From assembly GCA_036159995.1 (NCBI GenBank), contig JAYYEI010000039.1, positions 1-35,904 on the forward strand: DNA of 35,904 nt, written 5' to 3'. The stretch is from UBA8752 sp036159995 (lineage in GTDB: Bacteria > Bacteroidota > Bacteroidia > Flavobacteriales_D > Sanyastnellaceae). The notes below the pieces were generated by a model. The model saw only the letters and a list, made by a program, of their open reading frames with translations, had not been told where the DNA came from and ran no database searches. The translations under genes and the position numbers were made by a program. Each line of letters opens with the position of its first letter. The stretch's first letter is position 1. Positions 1-6,949 of the stretch are shown here, piece by piece.

Positions 1-50
1 TCCTTCCGGGTGAATTCGTCCAACAGGGGATTCTCTTCTGCGGCGCTCAT
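1..50 (-). CDS. sufB: Partial: probable SufB N-terminus (runs off left edge)
   Basis: An ATG at 50 opens a minus-strand frame that stays open to the window edge and encodes MSAAEENPLLDEFTRK. It begins 10 bases after the stop of the iscA-like gene on the same strand. In many Bacteroidota an A-type Fe-S carrier gene is followed directly by sufB, sufC and sufD. SufB N-termini often read like this, with an acidic start followed by an EF-(T/S)-x-(K/R) stretch before the conserved YGF region. Only 16 complete codons are visible, so the identity rests mainly on context. If correct, the product is the SufBCD scaffold subunit on which Fe-S clusters are built in the cytoplasm. Confidence 0.55.
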   Translation of the reverse strand, partial: MSAAEENPLLDEFTRK

Positions 51-60
51 CGTGCGGTCT

Positions 61-387
61 TCAGATGGAGAAACTCTCCCCGCAGCCACAGGTTCTGTTG
101 GCGTTGGGATTGTGGAACACGAAGCCCTTGCCGTTGAGGCCTCCGGAATACTGCAGTTCGGTGCCGACGAGGTAGAGGAAGCTCTTCCGGTCCACCACGA
201 CGGTGACTCCATTGTCCTCAAACTTCTGGTCGCCCTCTTGCTCTTCGTGGTCGAAGGTCAATTCGTACATCAGGCCGCTGCAGCCTCCGCCCTTCACCCC
301 GACGCGGACGAAGCTGCCTTCGGGGCAACCTTCCTCGGCCATCAGGCGGCGGACTTGGTCTCGGGCATTCTCGTGAACGGTGATCAT
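61..387 (-). CDS. A-type iron-sulfur cluster carrier (IscA/SufA/HesB family)
   Basis: This 108-residue protein has the full A-type carrier signature. A Gly-rich GGGCSGLMY segment carries the first conserved cysteine, and the C-terminal TCGCGESF holds the CGC pair. These three cysteines bind the Fe-S cluster that is passed to apo-proteins in the cytoplasm. Length is normal for the family. I chose the ATG at 387 (MITVHENARDQ), because family members start just before the ITV(T/H)E strand. An in-frame TTG at 408 would add seven residues unlike the family. The gene lies 10 bases before a probable sufB, so it is likely the first gene of a suf operon. A TACCTTTG element lies upstream at 434-441. 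Whether it is SufA, ErpA or IscA cannot be told from sequence alone. Confidence 0.93.
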   Translation of the reverse strand: MITVHENARDQVRRLMAEEGCPEGSFVRVGVKGGGCSGLMYELTFDHEEQEGDQKFEDNGVTVVVDRKSFLYLVGTELQYSGGLNGKGFVFHNPNANRTCGCGESFSI

Positions 388-409
388 GCGGTCTACGTGA
401 CGGGGCAAA

Positions 410-427
410 ATCCCCCTTTCAGGGGAT
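410..427. promoter_or_regulatory. Short hairpin in the 5' leader of the suf operon
   Basis: ATCCCC at 410-415 and GGGGAT at 422-427 form a perfect 6-bp inverted repeat around a 6-base loop. It lies between the TACCTTTG element and the start codon of the iscA-like gene, so it would be transcribed as part of the leader. No U-tract follows, so it does not look like an intrinsic terminator. A role in mRNA stability or translation is only a guess. Confidence 0.3.
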
Positions 428-433
428 GGCGTG

Positions 434-441
434 CAAAGGTA
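434..441 (-). promoter_or_regulatory. -7 element upstream of the suf operon (TACCTTTG)
   Basis: This is a perfect match to the Bacteroidota -7 consensus TAnnTTTG, 46 bases before the iscA-like ATG. No clear TTG -33 box is visible at the expected distance. Confidence 0.45.
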
Positions 442-503
442 ACGCCGCTATCCGGACCGATTCTAAATAACGAACGTGAAATGCGCAGGCGTGGGCGCTG
501 GGG

Positions 504-1547
504 TCAGGCGTCCGGTTGCAGGCCGTCCCAGCCCTGGGCCTTCAGCTCGGCCTCCATGCCATTTCGGGTGACCAATGTGCGCTCGGTCGCGTCGGCGGTC
601 ATGTGGCCGATGATGGAGAACATCGGGTGGTTCCGGATGTCCTCAAACCGGTCCTGCGGCACGGTGAAGAGGAGCTCGTAGTCCTCGCCGCCACTGAGGG
701 CGCAGAGGGTGGGATCCAGGTTGAACTCCCGGGCGGTCTCGTACATCTTCTCCGACATGGGAATCTTGTCCTCGTAGAGCTTGACACCGCACCCGCTCTG
801 GGCGGCGATGTGCAAGGCTTCAGAGGCGAGGCCGTCGGAGATGTCGATCATGGCGGATGGCACGATCTCGAGCTTGGCGAGTTCGTCGACCACGTCCTTT
901 CGGGCCTCGGGCTTGAGCTGGCGCTCGAGGAGCTCTTCGTGACCCGTCAGGTCGGGCTGGGCTCCGGGTGCCTCTTTGAAGACGAGCTTCTCGCGCTCGA
1001 GGATCTGCAGCCCCATGTAGGCACTGCCGAGTTCACCGCTGACGACAAGCAGGTGCCCATCCTGGGCGCCGCCCCTCAGCACGACGCGGTCCTCAGGGAC
1101 ATCGCCGATGGCCGTCACGGCCAGGGTCAGGCCCGCCCGGGAGCTGGTGGTGTCTCCGCCGACGAGGTCCACGCCATAGCGGGTGCAGGCCAGACGCATG
1201 CCGTCATAAAGCTCCTTGACCGCCTCCACGCTGAACCGATTGGACAGGCCGAGGCCCACCACGATTTGGCGGGGGGTGCCATTCATGGCGCAGATGTCAC
1301 TGAGGTTGACCACCACGGCCTTGTACCCCAAGTGTTTGAGGGGGGCATAGGTAAGGTCGAAGTGGATGCCTTCACACAGGAGGTCGGTGCTGACGAGGGT
1401 GCGGTGTCCGGCTGCGGGCGAGAGGACGGCGGCATCATCCCCTACGCCGAGCTGCGTGCTGTCTTGGGTGCATTCCAGGCCCTTGGTCAGTTCGGCGATG
1501 AGCCCGAATTCTCCTAACGTGCCGATTTCCGTGCGTTCCGCGTCCAT
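504..1547 (-). CDS. thiL: Thiamine-monophosphate kinase ThiL
   Basis: ThiL phosphorylates thiamine monophosphate to thiamine pyrophosphate with ATP, the last step of cofactor synthesis in the cytoplasm. The 347-residue protein has the expected PurM-like order. It starts with TEIGTLGEFGLI and the Mg/ATP-binding GDDAAVL near residue 37. STDLLCEGIHFDL then corresponds to the conserved metal-binding TD-x3-EG-(I/V)HF segment. VGGDTT follows near the middle, then MIDISDGLASE and the C-terminal LSGGEDYELLF. Length and motifs are normal, so an active enzyme is expected. It stands alone on the minus strand, divergent from the MbnP-like gene. A TAGTTTTG element ends only 4 bases before the start codon. 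Confidence 0.96.
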   Translation of the reverse strand: MDAERTEIGTLGEFGLIAELTKGLECTQDSTQLGVGDDAAVLSPAAGHRTLVSTDLLCEGIHFDLTYAPLKHLGYKAVVVNLSDICAMNGTPRQIVVGLGLSNRFSVEAVKELYDGMRLACTRYGVDLVGGDTTSSRAGLTLAVTAIGDVPEDRVVLRGGAQDGHLLVVSGELGSAYMGLQILEREKLVFKEAPGAQPDLTGHEELLERQLKPEARKDVVDELAKLEIVPSAMIDISDGLASEALHIAAQSGCGVKLYEDKIPMSEKMYETAREFNLDPTLCALSGGEDYELLFTVPQDRFEDIRNHPMFSIIGHMTADATERTLVTRNGMEAELKAQGWDGLQPDA

Positions 1548-1551
1548 GGCG

Positions 1552-1559
1552 CAAAACTA
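1552..1559 (-). promoter_or_regulatory. -7-like element 4 bases before thiL (TAGTTTTG)
   Basis: This perfect TAnnTTTG match is separated from the thiL ATG by only CGCC. If it acts as a -7 box, transcription would start at or next to the A of the start codon. Confidence 0.45.
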
Positions 1560-1575
1560 GGCTGGGAAAAAATTG

Positions 1576-1583
1576 TATCTTTA
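1576..1583 (+). promoter_or_regulatory. -7-like element upstream of the MbnP-like gene (TATCTTTA)
   Basis: TATCTTTA matches seven of eight positions of TAnnTTTG and ends 22 bases before the ATG at 1606. It faces away from the thiL element 16 bases to its left. Confidence 0.35.
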
Positions 1584-1605
1584 AAAGACCTGAGACTTGT
1601 AAGCT

Positions 1606-2556
1606 ATGCGCATTGCGATTCTTTCCCTTTTGCTGGTCCTCACCGGAGGCCTCCATGCCCAGACTTCTGTCGGACTTCGCATTGACCACAAGGCCGGTCA
1701 GGCCGAATTCGACAATGAGGGCCCTTGGATCACGCCCTTGGGTGAGGAGGTCTACATCGACCGTCTTGAGTACTACATGAGCATGTTCACCCTCGTCCAC
1801 GACGGGGGGCAGGAGACCGCCATTGAGGGAGCTTATGTCCTGGCCAACGGGTTCGTGGATGAAATTCATGCGCTTGGAGAAGTGGAGGGCGTCGAGAACG
1901 TGGAGGCGTTGAAGTTTTTCGTGGGCATCGACCCGGACAACAATCACGCTGACCCGGCCGCCTGGCCAGCAGGTCACCCCCTGGCTCCGCAGGTGCCCAG
2001 CATGCACTGGGGCTGGAGTGCGGGATACCGTTTCATCGCCTTGGAAGGCGGAGCGGGCATCAATGGGGTGATCACCCATGAGATCCATGCCCTGGGAGAC
2101 GACAATCATTTCCCCGGGGAGACGGAGGTCGTCGCGTCCATTGAGAACGGCATGCTCATCTTGGACGTCGAGGCCGACATCTTCGGGTTCTACAACCTGC
2201 TTTCCGTGGGCAGTGGCCTGATCAACCACGGGGAGGACGGCGAAGCGATTCTCGTCTGCAACAACCTCGCCGACAAGGTCTTCCGCCTGCCGGGAGCGGC
2301 CGGAGTGGAAACAGCAAAGCACAGCCTTGGATTCACACTCGTTCCCGTGGAGGGAGGAGCGGAGCTTCGGTTCGATGCGCCGCTTCAAGAGGAGGCAGAG
2401 GTTGTCTTGCTCGATGTGCTCGGACGTCCTCTTCAGACGGAGCGCGTCTCCATTGGAACCCAACGGTTCCGCATGGGAGATGTGAAGCAGGGGGCCTTTC
2501 TCCTGTCCATCCAGACGAGCTCCGATCGCGCCACCCGCCGTTGGATTCAGGGATAA
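1606..2556 (+). CDS. MbnP-like copper-associated protein with T9SS C-terminal tail
   Basis: The 316-residue protein starts with a signal peptide (MRIAILSLLLVLTGGLHA). Residues of roughly 20-235 resemble the MbnP family: a DRLEYYMSMF strand, a FFVGIDPDNN stretch, and MHWGWSAGYRF with W135 and W137. MbnP proteins bind copper, and their MbnH partners oxidise a tryptophan to kynurenine. Histidines cluster in the second half (HPLAP, MHW, THEIHALGDDNH). From about residue 245 a beta-rich tail containing LLDVLGRPL and ending in RRWIQG resembles a type A T9SS sorting domain, implying export through the outer membrane. The stop codon overlaps the ATG of the MbnH-like gene by one base (TAATG), so the pair is probably co-translated. 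The MbnP assignment rests on these motifs and on the neighbour. Confidence 0.82.
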   Translation: MRIAILSLLLVLTGGLHAQTSVGLRIDHKAGQAEFDNEGPWITPLGEEVYIDRLEYYMSMFTLVHDGGQETAIEGAYVLANGFVDEIHALGEVEGVENVEALKFFVGIDPDNNHADPAAWPAGHPLAPQVPSMHWGWSAGYRFIALEGGAGINGVITHEIHALGDDNHFPGETEVVASIENGMLILDVEADIFGFYNLLSVGSGLINHGEDGEAILVCNNLADKVFRLPGAAGVETAKHSLGFTLVPVEGGAELRFDAPLQEEAEVVLLDVLGRPLQTERVSIGTQRFRMGDVKQGAFLLSIQTSSDRATRRWIQG

Positions 2557-3662
2557 TGTCTCGCATCACCACGGCCTTCAGCTTCGCTGCGGTCCTGATG
2601 TGGGCTGCCTGTACGCCGGAGTCTCCCCAGCCGCTTCCCGCTGAATACGACCCCACGCCGTATGCGTTGGAGGTGGGCCATTTCCCGCCACCGGCCCTGC
2701 CGATGGACAACCCCTTGACCGAAGCGGGGGTCCAACTCGGCCGGATGCTGTTCCATGAGAAAAAGCTCTCGGGAGACAACACGCAGGCGTGTGCGGACTG
2801 CCATCTGCAGTCCCGCAACTTCTCCGACCCCGCCGTCTTCAGCGTCGGCATTGCTGGCCAAGAAGGGTCTCGGCACAGCATGGTGCTGTCCAATCTGGCG
2901 TGGCACGTCCACCATGGGGAATCCCATGGTCATGGATTCTTTTGGGATGGCCGGGCAGCCTCGCTCCGCGACCAGGTCCTCGATCCGATTGAGGATGCGC
3001 TTGAGATGGATGAGAGCCTTGAGGACGTGATGGCGAAGCTGGCCGAAGACCCTGACTACGTGGACCAGTTTCGTCGGGCCTTCGAGTCCGGGGCCATTTC
3101 CGAGGACCACATTGCTCGGGCCTTGGAGCAATTTCTCTTCACGATGGTGTCCAACCAGAGCCGCTACGACCAATGGCTGCTCGGGGAGGTGGAATTCACC
3201 GAAAGCGAGGAACGCGGACGCGTTCTCTTCTTTGACGAATTCGATCCGTTCAACCCGGAAGCCAGCGGAGCCGACTGCGCCCACTGCCACAGTGGTCTGG
3301 ATTTCTCCAGCCACCAATTCGGCAACAATGGACTCGATGCTGACGCCGACATGGCCGACATCGGCTACATGGGGGTCACCGGAGAGGAAGGAGACCTGGG
3401 CAAATTCAAGACGCCGTCCCTCCGCAACGTGATGGTGTCCGCCCCCTACATGCACGACGGCCGGTTTGCCGACATCGATGAGGTGATCGACCATTATGAT
3501 CACGGTGCCGTGTCCAGCAGCACGCTGGACCCGATGATGCAGTACAACGTGGACTACGGTCTCGGCCTGACGGATCAGGACCGGGCCGATCTGATTGCCT
3601 TCCTGCACACGCTCACGGATGTGGCGTTCTTGGAGAATCCGGCGTTCTCCAATCCCCACTGA
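2556..3662 (+). CDS. MbnH-like di-heme cytochrome c peroxidase-family lipoprotein
   Basis: This 368-residue protein has two c-type heme sites, CADCH (C79-H83) and CAHCH (C241-H245), in the spacing of the MauG/CcpA/MbnH superfamily. FFWDGRAASLRDQVLDPI and APYMHDGRFADIDEVIDHY are typical superfamily segments. The N-terminus has a short hydrophobic stretch and a lipobox ending in WAAC with Cys19, so it should be a lipoprotein facing the periplasm. I took the ATG at 2556, which overlaps the upstream stop, over a TTG at 2541, because it places the lipobox normally. Family members next to mbnP oxidise a tryptophan of MbnP to kynurenine through a high-valent di-iron state. The adjacent MbnP-like gene favours that role over a simple peroxidase. 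Its stop abuts the convergent uvrC stop with no gap. Confidence 0.88.
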   Translation: MSRITTAFSFAAVLMWAACTPESPQPLPAEYDPTPYALEVGHFPPPALPMDNPLTEAGVQLGRMLFHEKKLSGDNTQACADCHLQSRNFSDPAVFSVGIAGQEGSRHSMVLSNLAWHVHHGESHGHGFFWDGRAASLRDQVLDPIEDALEMDESLEDVMAKLAEDPDYVDQFRRAFESGAISEDHIARALEQFLFTMVSNQSRYDQWLLGEVEFTESEERGRVLFFDEFDPFNPEASGADCAHCHSGLDFSSHQFGNNGLDADADMADIGYMGVTGEEGDLGKFKTPSLRNVMVSAPYMHDGRFADIDEVIDHYDHGAVSSSTLDPMMQYNVDYGLGLTDQDRADLIAFLHTLTDVAFLENPAFSNPH

Positions 3663-5471
3663 TCAATCCTTCTGATCGGCCGCCCAGGACCGGATGGCCT
3701 GGGCCACCCGCAGGTTGACCACCTGGAGCAAGGCGTCTTCTCCTGCAGCCTTGATGGCGTCGACCGTGCCGAACTCGCCCATCAGTTTGCGTCGTGTGGC
3801 GGGTCCCACGCCCGGGATGTCGTCCAGTGCGCTGTGCAGGGCGGCGGCGCTCCGGCGTTTGCGGTGGTGGGACAGAGAGAAGCGGTGGGCTTCGTCTCGC
3901 ATGCGTTGGATGAGCTTGAGCGATTCGGACCGCTTGTCGAGGTGGAGCGGAATGCTGTCCCCCGGGAAATAGAGTTCTTCCAACCGTTTGGCGATGCCGA
4001 TGATGGCCACCTTGCCCATGAGCCCCAGTCCTTCGAGGGCCCCGACGGCACTGGACAATTGGCCCTTGCCCCCATCCACGATGATGAGCTGGGGGAGGGG
4101 CTCGCCCTCGTCCACGAGGCGCTTGTATCGGCGGTGGACCACCTCGGCCATGGAGGCGAAGTCATCCGGCCCCTCGACCGTCTTGATGTTGAACTTCCGG
4201 TAGTCCGCCTTGGAGGGCTTGGCTTTTTTGAACACGACGCAGGCCGAAGCAGGGTGCGTGCCCTGGATGTTCGAGTTGTCGAAACACTCGATGTGCACGG
4301 GGAGCTCCTTGAGGTGGAGGTCCTTTTGCAGGGTCTCCATGATGCGGTTTTGGGCCGCTTCCGGGTCCACCTGCTCCTGCTGCTTGCGGCGGTCGAGCAT
4401 CGTGTACTTGGCGTTGCGCTCGGACAGCTCGATGAGCCGCTTCTTGTCGCCGCGCTGGGGGACGTGCCATTTGACGTCCTCCACGATGGGACGGACGGGG
4501 ATGCTCGTGAAGATCTCGTTGCTGTGCAGCTGGGCGCGTCGGCGGAATTCGAGGATGCCGTACTCGAGCAGTTCCTGATCGGTCTCATCGAGCCGTTTCC
4601 GAAGCTCGATGGTCTGGCCGTGGACGATGCCGCCGTCCATGATCTTCATGAAGTTGACGTAGCCGGCCGCCGGGTCGCTCACCACGCTGTACACCTCTAC
4701 GTCGTGGATGCTGGGGTTGACCACGCTGCTCTTGGCTTGGAATTTCTCCAGTGCCATCTTCTTGCGCTTGTGCGTTTCGGCCTCTTCGAAGGCGAAGGCG
4801 GCTGAGGCGTCCTTCATCGCCTTGTCATAGGTCCGGATGAGGTCCTTGAGGTTGCCGCGGAGGATGGTGCGGATGGCGTCGACGCCCTCGTCGTAATCCT
4901 CCTGGCTCTGCTTGCCGACGCAAGGGGCCTTGCAGTTGCCCATGTCGTATTCGAGGCACGTCCGGAATTTGCCCGCGTCGATGTTCTTTTGGCTCAGGTC
5001 GTATTTGCAGGTCCGAATGGGGTGCAGCTTGCGCACGATGTCGAGCACGGCGTGCATGGTCTTGGCCGATGCATACGGCCCGAAATACTCCGAGCCATTC
5101 TGGATGATGTTGCGGGTCGAATGGATGCGGGGAAACCGCTCCTTGCGGATGACGATGGACGGGTAGGTCTTGTCGTCCTTGAGCTCGATGTTGTATCGCG
5201 GTTGGTGCTCTTTGATGAGGCTGTTCTCGAGGAGCAGGGCGTCCACCTCGGTGGGCACCACGATGAACCGGATGTCGGCAATCTTCTGGACGAGCAGCCG
5301 GGTCTTGCCGTTCTCGTAGGTCTTCTTGCCGAAGTAGCTGGCCACTCGCTTCTTGAGGCTTTTGGCCTTGCCGATGTAGAGCAATGTGCCCTCCGCATCA
5401 TAGTGCTGATACACCCCCGGGCTGTCCGGAAGGCGTTGGAGGATGCGTTGGATGTGCGGTGTGGCTTCCAC
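3663..5471 (-). CDS. uvrC: Excinuclease ABC subunit C (UvrC)
   Basis: UvrC makes the 3' and 5' incisions of nucleotide excision repair after UvrAB has located the lesion. At 602 residues it has the full domain order. An N-terminal GIY-YIG nuclease carries GVYQHYDAEG, LLYIGKAKSLKKRVASYF and its conserved Arg/Glu. A Cys-containing region (CLEYDMGNCKAPC) follows, then a UVR-like helical pair and the RNase H-like second nuclease (ECFDNSNIQG, IIVDGGKGQL). A helix-hairpin-helix closes the protein (DDIPGVGPATRRKLMGEFG). It starts at GTG 5471, seven codons before the conserved helix leading to LPDSPGVY; no better ATG is available. Nothing suggests loss of function. It diverges from the epimerase gene, and the two -7-like elements overlap. 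Confidence 0.97.
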   Translation of the reverse strand: MEATPHIQRILQRLPDSPGVYQHYDAEGTLLYIGKAKSLKKRVASYFGKKTYENGKTRLLVQKIADIRFIVVPTEVDALLLENSLIKEHQPRYNIELKDDKTYPSIVIRKERFPRIHSTRNIIQNGSEYFGPYASAKTMHAVLDIVRKLHPIRTCKYDLSQKNIDAGKFRTCLEYDMGNCKAPCVGKQSQEDYDEGVDAIRTILRGNLKDLIRTYDKAMKDASAAFAFEEAETHKRKKMALEKFQAKSSVVNPSIHDVEVYSVVSDPAAGYVNFMKIMDGGIVHGQTIELRKRLDETDQELLEYGILEFRRRAQLHSNEIFTSIPVRPIVEDVKWHVPQRGDKKRLIELSERNAKYTMLDRRKQQEQVDPEAAQNRIMETLQKDLHLKELPVHIECFDNSNIQGTHPASACVVFKKAKPSKADYRKFNIKTVEGPDDFASMAEVVHRRYKRLVDEGEPLPQLIIVDGGKGQLSSAVGALEGLGLMGKVAIIGIAKRLEELYFPGDSIPLHLDKRSESLKLIQRMRDEAHRFSLSHHRKRRSAAALHSALDDIPGVGPATRRKLMGEFGTVDAIKAAGEDALLQVVNLRVAQAIRSWAADQKD

Positions 5472-5489
5472 TGGGCGGCGCTGGAAGGG

Positions 5490-5497
5490 GAAAGTTA
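5490..5497 (-). promoter_or_regulatory. -7-like element upstream of uvrC (TAACTTTC)
   Basis: TAACTTTC matches seven of eight positions of TAnnTTTG, 18 bases before the uvrC GTG. It shares two bases with the element of the divergent epimerase gene. Confidence 0.35.
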
Positions 5498-5503
5498 CCT
5501 TCG
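5496..5503 (+). promoter_or_regulatory. -7-like element 6 bases before the epimerase gene (TACCTTCG)
   Basis: This TAnnTTCG form, which recurs in the window, is separated from the ATG at 5510 by GCGGCG. Confidence 0.4.
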
Positions 5504-5509
5504 GCGGCG

Positions 5510-6586
5510 ATGACGGAACCCACCCCGGGCCATGGCCCGTCGAAAGAACTGGTGACCGGTGCGACCGGCCTCCTCGGCATGGAGCGCCTCGTGTACCGCC
5601 TCGAACGGGGGTGGCCGACCGTGGCCCTACGTCGGGTGGGCAGCGACGTGGGGCGGGTGGAGGCGTTTCTCCGTGAGCGATTGGGCGAGGAATTTGCTGC
5701 CGCGTGGTCCGGCCTCGAATGGCGGGAAGCCGACCTCGGAGATGTCGGTGCCCTTGAGGAGGCCATGGAGGGATGCGCCCGCGTTTTTCATGCAGCCGGC
5801 CGCGTGAGTTTCCGCCCGGGGGATGAGGCCCGGTTGAAGGCGGTCAATGCGGTGGGCACGGCCAATGTGGTCAACGCCGCATTGGCCTCCGGCATCCGCC
5901 GGCTGGTCCACATCAGCTCCGTGGCGGCCCTCGGCCGATCCTCGGTCGACCCGGAGACGGGGGACCGCCTTCCGGTTTCGGAGCGCTCGGATTGGGCCGA
6001 AGGCGCCGGAGCTTCACCCTATGGCGTCAGCAAGCACGCTGGGGAGATGGAGGTGTGGCGGGGTGTGGCTGAGGGGCTCGCTGCCTTTGCGGTGAACCCG
6101 ACAGTCATCCTGGGCGATGCCCGGTACGCCGAAAGCTCGGGGATGATTTACCGGCGGGCCGCCAAGGGCGGTCGGTTCTATCCCATCGGGGGCAATGGAT
6201 ACGTCGGCGTTGCCGATGTGGTGGCGGCCGTGGCCGCGCTCGATGAGGCGGTGGACCAGGGCCGTGAGGACATTCTCGGTGAGCGGTTCGTGGTCTCGGC
6301 GGAGGATGTGCTGCACCGGGATGTGATGGCGTGGGCGGCTGAGGGCTTGGGTGCTTCTGTGCCGACCCGCCCCCTCACTGGATGGATGCTGGGCCTTGCT
6401 TGGCGTGCCGCATGGCTGGCCGCGGCGGTCACGGGCCGTCCGCCGGTCTTGACCCGGGACCTTGCGCGCAACACGCAGTTCGTCCACTGTTATGACACAT
6501 CGAAGTTGCAGACGGCGCTGCCCGACTTCCGCTTCAGCCCCATTCGGGAGGTGATCCGTCAGGCCACGGTGCGGGGCCTCACCTGA
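5510..6586 (+). CDS. NAD(P)-dependent epimerase/reductase (extended SDR family)
   Basis: This 358-residue protein is an extended short-chain dehydrogenase/reductase of the dihydroflavonol reductase/sugar epimerase type. Near the N-terminus LVTGATGLLG is the dinucleotide-binding Gly motif. ADLGDVGALEEAM contacts the adenine ribose, VFHAAG follows, and the catalytic triad is seen as HISSVAALG with the SPYGVSK tyrosine-lysine pair. The ATG at 5510 places the Gly motif about 15 residues from the start, as usual; upstream extensions run into uvrC. The substrate is unknown, since candidates include nucleotide sugars, steroid-like and cinnamoyl-type ketones. Bacteroidota often carry such a gene beside dihydroorotase/DUF4296, as here, where its stop directly abuts the convergent DUF4296 stop. 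Confidence 0.9.
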   Translation: MTEPTPGHGPSKELVTGATGLLGMERLVYRLERGWPTVALRRVGSDVGRVEAFLRERLGEEFAAAWSGLEWREADLGDVGALEEAMEGCARVFHAAGRVSFRPGDEARLKAVNAVGTANVVNAALASGIRRLVHISSVAALGRSSVDPETGDRLPVSERSDWAEGAGASPYGVSKHAGEMEVWRGVAEGLAAFAVNPTVILGDARYAESSGMIYRRAAKGGRFYPIGGNGYVGVADVVAAVAALDEAVDQGREDILGERFVVSAEDVLHRDVMAWAAEGLGASVPTRPLTGWMLGLAWRAAWLAAAVTGRPPVLTRDLARNTQFVHCYDTSKLQTALPDFRFSPIREVIRQATVRGLT

Positions 6587-6949
6587 TCAGTTCCATTGGC
6601 TGTTCCTCGCCATCGAGTCGAGGTGGGCCTGCAGATCCTCGAGCATGGGCGGCAGGATCTCGGGCTGACTGTACCACCAATCATACGTGGCGGAGAAGGC
6701 CGAGTCGGTGACCCCCGCTTCTTTGAGGATGCTCGCCCGATAGCGGGCTCGGGCCTTGTCGCGGTCGCCCTTGAGCATGTGCTGTCGGTGGGCGGCCTCC
6801 AGCAGCTGGAGCTGGGCGTGGATGGCGATGAACTGTTCGCGCTCCACGAATCCCTCGGGCAGAGGGGGAACGTCTTGTTTCCGCCGCGGGTCGCACCCGG
6901 TCAGGGCCATCAGCAGGGCCATCAGGATGGACAGGCGGAGCGGGGTCAT
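6587..6949 (-). CDS. DUF4296 lipoprotein
   Basis: This 120-residue lipoprotein has a hydrophobic N-terminus and a lipobox (ALTGC, Cys19). The mature part is helical and charged, with the FVEREQFIAIHAQLQLLEA and YRASILKEAGVT segments of DUF4296, a family largely restricted to Bacteroidota. Its role is unknown. The ATG overlaps the dihydroorotase stop by four bases (ATGA), so it is translationally coupled and last in a four-gene operon. Pairing with dihydroorotase and a polyprenol-phosphate mannosyltransferase recurs in this phylum, from general knowledge. This suggests shared expression rather than a proven functional link. Confidence 0.88.
   Translation of the reverse strand: MTPLRLSILMALLMALTGCDPRRKQDVPPLPEGFVEREQFIAIHAQLQLLEAAHRQHMLKGDRDKARARYRASILKEAGVTDSAFSATYDWWYSQPEILPPMLEDLQAHLDSMARNSQWN

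Noticed and set aside
2541..2555. TTG start for the MbnH-like gene
   Set aside because: The ATG at 2556 overlaps the upstream stop and gives a normal-length lipoprotein signal.
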